From positions 1-64,000 of the forward strand of contig DATKBT010000014.1 in the NCBI GenBank assembly GCA_035546295.1: DNA of 64,000 nucleotides. The letters are read 5' to 3'. The notes below the pieces were generated by a model. That model did no database searches, had not been told where the DNA came from, and saw nothing but the letters and a program-made list of their open reading frames with translations. Positions 58,518 through 64,000 of this stretch are shown here, one piece after another (position 1 is the first letter of the stretch; every line of letters begins with the position of its first letter). Both the position numbers and the translations under genes were made by a program. This DNA is from DATKBT01 sp035546295 (GTDB lineage Bacteria > Acidobacteriota > Thermoanaerobaculia > Multivoradales > Multivoraceae).

Positions 58518-60656
58518 GTGCAGAGGATTCGACGGCAGTCGGCGGCGCAGCGGTGTTCGGGACTGGACCCGGAGCTGCGGACCCTCTCGCCGCCTCGGGT
58601 CGCGGCGCCCGCGCGGCGGCGACCGGCAGCGAAGGGTCGGCGCGCCATCGTCGTGGCGTCGCTGGTGGTGGCTCTCCCGAGCGTGCTCGGCGCGAGCGCG
58701 TTTGGCGCCGGCGACGAGTCGGCGGTCGAGATCACGGTTTCGCTCGCGCAGCGAGCTCACCACGAGGCGCGCATCGCCATCCTCTTTCCCGACCTGCCGC
58801 AGGAGCCGCTCGAGGTCCGGATGAGCCGGAGCTCTCCGGGGCGCTATGCGCTCCACGAGTTCGCCAAGAACGTGTACTCGGTGCGCGCGACCGACGGCAG
58901 CGGGCGGCCCTTGCGCATCGAGCGTCCCGACGCGCATCAGTGGACGGTCCACGACCACGACGGCGCGGTCCGCTTCGAGTACACGCTGTTCGGCGATCGC
59001 GTCGACGGCACCTACGCCGCGATCGACGAGACCCACGCGCACCTCAACGCCCCGGCCTCGTTCGCCTGGGCGCGAGGCCTCGAGGACCGGCCGGTGCAGG
59101 TGACCTTCGAGCGGCCGGAGGGGTGGCGGGTCGCGACCCAGCTCGCCGCGACCGCGTCGCCCTCGACCTGGACCGCCCCGGACCTCCAGTACCTGATGGA
59201 CTCGCCGGTCGAGGTCAGCGGTCACCAGCTCGTCGAGTGGAGGATCCCGGGTCCAGAGGGCGCTGCCGAGTCCCGCCAGCTCGTGCGGCTCGCGATCCAC
59301 CACCTGGGCACCGGCGCCGAGACGCGCGCCTATGCGAAGGCGGCGGCCGCGATCGTCGACGAGCAGATCGCCATCTTCGGGGCGCCGCCGCGCTTCGACT
59401 TCGGGACCTACACCTTCCTTGCCGACTACCTGCCCTGGGCCTCGGGCGACGGCATGGAGCACCGCAACTCGACCGTGCTCACCTCCTCCGGGTCGCTCGA
59501 GGATCGGGCCGTGCGCAACCTGGGCACCGTCGCGCACGAGTTCTTCCACGCATGGAACATCGAGCGCATCCGGCCGCGCTCGCTCGAGCCCTTCGACTTC
59601 GAGCGCGCCAACGTCTCTGGCGAGCTGTGGTTCGGTGAGGGCTTCACCAGCTACTACGACGACCTGACCCTGCGCCGCGCCGGGGTCGTCTCGTTCGAGC
59701 GCTTCGTCGACGGCATCTCGGACACGCTCTCCGCGGTGATCGGCTCGCCGGCGCGCGCCTACGGCGGTCCGGTGGTGATGAGCCGTCAGGCGCCCTTCGT
59801 CGACGCCGCCTCCTGGATCGATCCCTCGAACCGCTCCAACACCTTCCTGTCGTACTACACCTACGGCGCCGTGCTCGGTCTCGGTCTCGACCTCGAGCTC
59901 AGGACGCGCTTCGGCCTCGCGCTCGACGACTACCTGCGCGCGGTCTGGGAGGCGCACGGGCGCACCGGGATCCCCTACACCCTCGAGGACCTCGAGCGCA
60001 TCCTCGCGCAGCTGACCGACGAGGCCGCCTGGGCGGCCGGGTTCTTCGCTCGCTCGATCGAGGGCAGCGAGCTGCCGGACTACGAGCGGCTGCTCGCCTC
60101 GGCGGGCCTGCTGCTGCGGCACCGCCGCCCCGACGCCGCCTGGCTCGGCCGGCTCGACTTCGACTTCGAGCTCGAAGCGAGAGGCGCCGCGCTCGAGGCG
60201 CCGACCCTGGTGGGCAGCCCGCTCCACGCCGCGGGCTTCGACCGTGGCGACAGAATCCTCGAGATCGATGGCCGCCCCGCGATCTCGCGCGGCGCCTTCG
60301 AGTCGGTGCTCGGCGAACGCCGCCCCGGTGACACCGTCTCCCTGCGGGTCGAGAGGCGCGGGGCGGCGGCGGGCTCGGCCGGGGACGATGTCGAGGTGAC
60401 GCTGGCGCGCGATCCCGAGATGGAGGTCGTTTCGTTCGAGCGCGCCGGGCTCGAGGTCACCCCCGAGATCGAGCGCTTCCGCAAGGACTGGCTCGGCGCC
60501 AGGGCGCATCGTCGGGAGGAGCTGGAGCGCTACTGCCCGGACGACGGCGAGGCGTTCCCCTTCGAGTTCGAGTACTGCCCCCGGCACGGCAGCGCGCTCC
60601 GGCTCACGACGCCGGGCAGCGGAGGCGCGGACCCGACGCGAGACGACGCGCAGTGA
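58518..60656 (+). CDS. M61-family metallopeptidase (glycyl aminopeptidase-like) with PDZ domain
   Basis: 712 residues from GTG 58518. A membrane or signal segment lies near 43-65 (AIVVASLVVALPSVLGASAFGAG). Peptidase_M61 catalytic domain: GDGMEHRNST near 311-320, zinc motif H340-E-F-F-H344 in VAHEFFHAWNIERIRP, and the downstream Glu in WFGEGFTSYYDDL. A PDZ domain follows at about 560-640 (AAGFDRGDRILEIDGRPAI). Cleaves N-terminal small residues in the periplasm. GTGA overlap with the mltA-like gene suggests joint expression. Confidence 0.93.
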   Translation: MQRIRRQSAAQRCSGLDPELRTLSPPRVAAPARRRPAAKGRRAIVVASLVVALPSVLGASAFGAGDESAVEITVSLAQRAHHEARIAILFPDLPQEPLEVRMSRSSPGRYALHEFAKNVYSVRATDGSGRPLRIERPDAHQWTVHDHDGAVRFEYTLFGDRVDGTYAAIDETHAHLNAPASFAWARGLEDRPVQVTFERPEGWRVATQLAATASPSTWTAPDLQYLMDSPVEVSGHQLVEWRIPGPEGAAESRQLVRLAIHHLGTGAETRAYAKAAAAIVDEQIAIFGAPPRFDFGTYTFLADYLPWASGDGMEHRNSTVLTSSGSLEDRAVRNLGTVAHEFFHAWNIERIRPRSLEPFDFERANVSGELWFGEGFTSYYDDLTLRRAGVVSFERFVDGISDTLSAVIGSPARAYGGPVVMSRQAPFVDAASWIDPSNRSNTFLSYYTYGAVLGLGLDLELRTRFGLALDDYLRAVWEAHGRTGIPYTLEDLERILAQLTDEAAWAAGFFARSIEGSELPDYERLLASAGLLLRHRRPDAAWLGRLDFDFELEARGAALEAPTLVGSPLHAAGFDRGDRILEIDGRPAISRGAFESVLGERRPGDTVSLRVERRGAAAGSAGDDVEVTLARDPEMEVVSFERAGLEVTPEIERFRKDWLGARAHRREELERYCPDDGEAFPFEFEYCPRHGSALRLTTPGSGGADPTRDDAQ

Positions 60657-62038
60657 CCGGATCCTTTCGGCGCGAGGGTCCCTGGCGCGGGATCGCGCTG
60701 ACGCTGGCGGTCTGGGCGCTGGCTGCGACGGTGGCGGCGGTGTGGCTCTGGCGGCGGGGCGTCGAAGCGCCGCCCGCGGTCGTCGACGTCGAGCCGCCGC
60801 CGGATCGCCGGGTGCTGCGTGAGGTCTCGTTTCGGGAGCTCGAGGGCTGGCTCGATGACGAGCAGTCCGAGGCGGTGCCGGCGCTGATTCGTACCTGTGC
60901 CCGCTTCGCGTTCCTGGGCGCCGGCGCCGAGGTGCGGCCGATCGAGATCGGCGGCACGGTCGCCGACTGGCAGCCGGCCTGCGCGGAGATCGCGAAGTTG
61001 CGCGACGCGTCATCGGCCGAGGTGCGCGAGCTCCTGGAGACCCGCTTCCGCGTCTTCCAGGTGCGGAACAACGAGCAGGAGACGGGATTGTTCACGGGCT
61101 ACTACGAGCCCCTGCTCTACGGCAGCCGATCGCCGTCGGCTCGGTTCTCGGTGCCGCTCTACCGCCTGCCGCCCGACCTGGTCTCGGTCGAGCTCGGCGA
61201 TTTCCGGGAGGACCTCGCCGGGCGCCGCATCGCGGGACGGCTCGACGGCAGGCGTCTCGAGCCCTACGAGGACCGCGGCGCGATCGTGGGCGGCGCGCTC
61301 CACAGGCGCCGCCTGGAGCTGCTGTGGGTGGACGATCCGATCGGGGCGTTCTTCCTCCAGATCCAGGGCTCGGGCCAGGTCGAGCTGCCCGACGGCAGCC
61401 GCATCCGGCTCGGCTACGCGGGCCAGAACGGCCACCAGTACTTCGCGATCGGCCGGGCCCTCATCGATCGCGGCGAGATCCCTCGCGAGGAGATGTCGCT
61501 CCAGTCGATCCGCGCCTGGCTCGAGCAGCATCCGCAAGAGGCAGAACCGCTGATGTCGCTCAACCGCTCCTACGTGTTCTTCCGCGAGCTCGAGGGCGAG
61601 GGACCGATCGGCAGCCTGGGGGTGGCGCTGACTGCGGGGCGCTCGCTGGCGGTCGACCGGCGCTTCCTGCCGCTCGGTGCGCCGATGTGGCTCGACGCGA
61701 GCGCTCCCGTCGTGCCGGCGCCGTCGACGGCGGTCGAGGTTGCGGCCGGCGAGGGGAGGGTCGCCGCAGCGTCGGCCGAGGAACACCCGCCGAGGCGCGG
61801 TGAGGAGAGCACCTCCGAGGCTCGCGCCGTCCCGCTGCGCCGCCTGATGGTCGCCCAGGACACCGGCGGAGCGATCCGGGGGCCAGTGCGGGGCGACGTC
61901 TTCTGGGGTGCGGGCGTCGAGGCGGAGGAGATCGCCGGCCGGATGCGCCACGACGGACGGCTGTTCCTGTTGCTGCCGAACGAGCTCGCGGCGCGGGTCG
62001 CGGCGCCGGTCGCAGCGCCGCTCGCAGAGCTGCCGTGA
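60653..62038 (+). CDS. mltA: Membrane-bound lytic murein transglycosylase A
   Basis: 461 residues. N-terminal membrane anchor (IALTLAVWALAATVAAVWLW near 14-33) in place of the usual lipobox Cys. MltA domain: ETGLFTGYYEPLLYGS near 143-158, LLWVDDPIGAFFLQIQGSGQVELPDG near 225-250, and the 3D domain VAQDTGGAIRGPVRGDVFWG with the catalytic Asp. It cleaves the murein glycan with 1,6-anhydromuramic acid formation at the inner-membrane side of the periplasm. About 40 Ala/Glu/Ser-rich residues (350-390) are inserted between the strand WLDASAP and RRLMVAQDTGG. Start GTG at 60653. Confidence 0.95.
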   Translation: MTGSFRREGPWRGIALTLAVWALAATVAAVWLWRRGVEAPPAVVDVEPPPDRRVLREVSFRELEGWLDDEQSEAVPALIRTCARFAFLGAGAEVRPIEIGGTVADWQPACAEIAKLRDASSAEVRELLETRFRVFQVRNNEQETGLFTGYYEPLLYGSRSPSARFSVPLYRLPPDLVSVELGDFREDLAGRRIAGRLDGRRLEPYEDRGAIVGGALHRRRLELLWVDDPIGAFFLQIQGSGQVELPDGSRIRLGYAGQNGHQYFAIGRALIDRGEIPREEMSLQSIRAWLEQHPQEAEPLMSLNRSYVFFRELEGEGPIGSLGVALTAGRSLAVDRRFLPLGAPMWLDASAPVVPAPSTAVEVAAGEGRVAAASAEEHPPRRGEESTSEARAVPLRRLMVAQDTGGAIRGPVRGDVFWGAGVEAEEIAGRMRHDGRLFLLLPNELAARVAAPVAAPLAELP

Positions 62039-62058
62039 TCTCCTCCGAGCGGCCTGCT

Positions 62059-62084
62059 GCCCGATCGCGAGCTCCGGATCGGGC
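62059..62084. terminator. Hairpin between converging mltA and tatT-like genes
   Basis: Stem gcccgatc (62059-62066) and gatcgggc (62077-62084), 10-base loop. It sits between stops at 62038 and 62106, so it could terminate both transcripts; no T-run follows, so intrinsic strength is doubtful. Confidence 0.4.
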
Positions 62085-62105
62085 CGGCGGCCGCGACCGT
62101 CGACC

Positions 62106-63032
62106 TCAGGACCGCTGCAGCTCGGCGAGCCGCGCCCTGGCGTCCGCGATCGCCTCGGCGTCCTCGATCGGGCGGCCGGCGCGCGGGGTCGCCTCGGCCG
62201 CGCTCTCGAGCAGGCGGAGAGCGCGATCCTCCTGGTCGCGCGAGTATTCGAGCAAGGCTTCGGCGAGGAAGAAGCGGTTGAGCGGGTCCTCGGGCGCCAG
62301 CTCGACCGCTCGCTCCAGGTACTCGACGGCGAGGTCGTGGTCGATCCAGCCCGTGAACAGGGGGACCCGCGGCGCCAGCGCGTGGAGCCGTCCGAGCAGG
62401 CGGTAGGGGCCCGCGTTCTCGTACTCGGGCGCCAGGACCAGGGCGCTCTCGCCGTAGCGCCGGATCTTGCCGGCGACGCCGCGGCGGATCGAGGCCATGG
62501 TGCCGAACGACTCGCCCCACAACCCCCAGTGCACGGCCCCCCAGAAGAAGAGCTCGCCCGCGCGGGGATGATCGGCGAGGAGCCTCGGCAGCTCCTCGGG
62601 GTCGGTCTTCGCGAGGCGGACGTCGTGGCGTTGCTCGACGATCTCGCCGAGTCGATCGAGCCCTTCCTCGAAGATCGTGCGTCCCTCCTCGTAGAGCGCC
62701 TTGCGCCGCGAGGCGCCGGGGGTCGCGTAGCGCGCCAGGAAGAAGAGGCCGCGCAGCAGGCGCACCCTCACGTCGAGCCGGTCCGGCGCGGCGTCGAGCG
62801 CCTGGCGGTAGGCGGCGATGGCCTCTTCGACGGGCTCGCCGCGCGCCTGCACCCCGGCGGCGCCGTCGTGCCGGCGAGCGAAGGCCTCGTCGCCGCGCGC
62901 GATCAGCTGCTCGACCGGCTCCTTGTCTGGCGCCGGCGACGAAACTGGCGGGCTCGCAGGATCCTGGCCGGCGCCGGGCAGGGCGAAGGCCATCAGGAGC
63001 ACCGGCAGGAGCCGTCGGAGGAGCAGTCCCAT
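62106..63032 (-). CDS. TatT-like TPR protein (TRAP transporter TatT component family)
   Basis: 308 residues from ATG 63032. Signal-peptide segment RRLLPVLLMAFALPGAGQ. Helical repeats follow: EQLIARGDEAFARR, VEEAIAAYRQALDAAPDRLDVRVRLLRGLFFLAR, and in the C-terminal half AVEYLERAVELAPEDPLNRFFLAEALLEYSRD. ELFFWGAVHWGLWGESFG near 160-177 matches the TatT-family middle motif. Known TatT proteins are TPR trimers tied to TRAP-type ligand uptake in Treponema; no TRAP permease gene is next to it here, so its partner is unknown. Confidence 0.8.
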   Translation of the reverse strand: MGLLLRRLLPVLLMAFALPGAGQDPASPPVSSPAPDKEPVEQLIARGDEAFARRHDGAAGVQARGEPVEEAIAAYRQALDAAPDRLDVRVRLLRGLFFLARYATPGASRRKALYEEGRTIFEEGLDRLGEIVEQRHDVRLAKTDPEELPRLLADHPRAGELFFWGAVHWGLWGESFGTMASIRRGVAGKIRRYGESALVLAPEYENAGPYRLLGRLHALAPRVPLFTGWIDHDLAVEYLERAVELAPEDPLNRFFLAEALLEYSRDQEDRALRLLESAAEATPRAGRPIEDAEAIADARARLAELQRS

Positions 63033-63134
63033 CGTGCGCAGGTTATCGGCGAACGGCCGCGACGCGGCGAACGAGCGCTGATCGTCCAAGGCCCGCTCGC
63101 GACCGCCGCGTTAGCGCTTGGCGGGAGGCATGCC

Positions 63135-63164
63135 TTGACGGCATGGGCAGGCTCCTGACAGTAT
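63135..63164 (+). promoter_or_regulatory. Promoter candidate with an inverted repeat over the -10
   Basis: TTGACG (63135-63140), an 18-base spacer, then CAGTAT (63159-63164). AGTATG (63160-63165) and CATACT (63175-63180) form an inverted repeat with a 9-base A-rich spacer, overlapping the -10 and the likely transcript start; it could be an operator. Confidence 0.45.
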
Positions 63165-63189
63165 GCGAAAAAACCATACTCCAGTGCGG

Positions 63190-63196
63190 AAGGAGG
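63190..63196 (+). promoter_or_regulatory. Strong ribosome binding site of the Cys-rich repeat protein
   Basis: AAGGAGG, 6 bases before the ATG at 63203; it fixes the start of the partial gene that runs off the window. Confidence 0.75.
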
Positions 63197-63202
63197 CGGG
63201 TG

Positions 63203-64000
63203 ATGAGAGGACGATCCCCACTGTCGTGGCTCTGCTGGGTGTGCGCGATCTGCCTGGGCGGGCTGCTGCTCGGCGCCAGCAGCGGCGCTGCGCAGACCGG
63301 CGACGATCCCGCGGGCTCGGACGTCTGCGAGGAGCGTTGCATCGAGCAGGGGCGCGAGGTCTACCGGCAGTGCCTCGTGGAGGGACTGCCCGAGCGGGCG
63401 TGCGAGCAGCGGGCTCAGGCGTCGGTCCGCTCGTGCGCGCGACGGTGCTCGGTCTCGGACCGAGCCTGCGACGACCGTTGCAGCCGGCTCGCGGGTCGCG
63501 TCTACCGGGAGTGCATCGAGGCCGGCGGCTCGGAGACCGACTGCCGAGAGACCGAGGTCGACTTCCTCGAGTCATGCCTGGAGGACTGCCAGACCCCGGC
63601 CGACGCTTGCGGCGTCCGGTGCGGGAACCGGGCGCGGGCGTTCTTCCGGGAGTGCCTGGCGATGGACGGGAGCGTCGCGGAGTGTCGCGAGCAGGCGCTC
63701 GAGCTGTTTCGCGGCTGCGTCGCCGAGTGCGACCCTCCGGACTGCGAGAGCGGTTGCGAGGGGCGCGCCGAGCGGGCGTTCAGGGACTGCCGAGCGCAGG
63801 GGGGAACGGAGGAGCGATGCCGCGAGGTCGCGGGCGAGGTCTTCGAGCAGTGCCTCGAGAGGTGTGGGGATCCGCCGACCTGCGACGAGCAGTGCGAGCA
63901 GCGCGCTCGCCGGATTCAGAGTCAATGCCTGGAGAACGGCGGCGGCGAGGTCGAGTGCGCGGATCGTGCGACGCGCTACTTCGAGCGGTGCTCCGACCGC
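63203..64000 (+). CDS. Secreted cysteine-rich repeat protein, C-terminal part missing
   Basis: 266 residues visible, open at the right edge. The signal peptide (WLCWVCAICLGGLLLGASSGAAQ) ends near 31 and itself has three Cys. The mature part is at least four and a half repeats of about 47 residues, each with six Cys in the order C-x3-C-x10-C-x9-C-x10-C-x3-C (C42, C46, C57, C67, C78, C82, then C89 and so on). Between Cys the residues are helix-forming and charged (EQGREVYRQ, RAERAFRD). The twin C-x3-C pattern resembles helical hairpins locked by disulfides. I do not recognise the family. It would fold in the periplasm or outside and probably needs a disulfide-forming system. Confidence 0.85.
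   Translation, partial: MRGRSPLSWLCWVCAICLGGLLLGASSGAAQTGDDPAGSDVCEERCIEQGREVYRQCLVEGLPERACEQRAQASVRSCARRCSVSDRACDDRCSRLAGRVYRECIEAGGSETDCRETEVDFLESCLEDCQTPADACGVRCGNRARAFFRECLAMDGSVAECREQALELFRGCVAECDPPDCESGCEGRAERAFRDCRAQGGTEERCREVAGEVFEQCLERCGDPPTCDEQCEQRARRIQSQCLENGGGEVECADRATRYFERCSDR

Noticed and set aside
1..64000. CRISPR array or tRNA genes
   Set aside because: No regular repeat-spacer array and no cloverleaf-like sequence with a GTTCGAxTC loop was found by eye.

Overview
The window is high-GC, densely coding DNA from a diderm (Gram-negative-type) bacterium. The evidence is a Wza-type export protein, a Wzc-type kinase, an outer-membrane barrel protein, a MltA murein transglycosylase and several proteins with signal peptides. 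Bactofilin, TatT-like and M61 protease genes together with this style of genome suggest Acidobacteriota (Thermoanaerobaculia-like) or a myxobacterium-like lineage; that placement is inference. No rRNA, tRNA, CRISPR array, phage or transposase gene was seen.

1-35 kb is one large surface-polysaccharide locus. From about 22.2 kb down to 1.4 kb the minus strand carries about 18 genes, mostly joined by 4-base ATGA, GTGA or TTGA start/stop overlaps. They encode nine GT4-type and two GT2-type glycosyltransferases, three methyltransferases, a Wzy-like polymerase, a Wzx-like flippase, an AsnB-type amidotransferase and a NodU/CmcH-type carbamoyltransferase. From 22.5 to 30.5 kb, on the same strand, lies the export and control machinery: outer-membrane barrel, Wza-like exporter, fused Wzz/BY-kinase, PHP-type tyrosine phosphatase and two uncharacterised secreted proteins. 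30.7-35 kb adds a second O-antigen ligase-like protein, a membrane-anchored helical protein and a nucleotidyltransferase-fold protein. No priming phosphoglycosyl transferase was recognised, so the locus probably extends to the left or relies on one elsewhere. Its genes would together build, decorate, flip, polymerise, export and length-control one glycan.

35-43 kb holds housekeeping genes (coaA, a Prx5-type peroxiredoxin, a GT39-like membrane protein, galE) and a radical SAM protein split by a 358-residue LAGLIDADG intein inserted at its third cluster-binding cysteine.

43-56 kb looks catabolic: NCS1 permease, acetolactate synthase-like ThDP enzyme, amidase with an overlapping ankyrin gene, cyclase-family hydrolase, alpha/beta hydrolase, GFA protein and a three-gene molybdenum hydroxylase (FAD, Mo and 2Fe-2S subunits). 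The set suggests uptake and hydrolysis of a nitrogen-containing small molecule; the substrate cannot be read from the sequence.

56-64 kb holds a methyltransferase-like protein, a bactofilin, a TIM-barrel isomerase-like protein, an M61 protease translationally coupled to MltA, a TatT-like protein and, at the right edge, an unfinished secreted protein made of about 47-residue six-cysteine repeats.

Between genes there is a recurring family of palindromes (core CGGCCGACC-N4-GGTCGGCCG) resembling REP/BIME elements, at least twice supplying or abutting the TAG stop of the preceding gene, and several short perfect or near-perfect tandem repeats.
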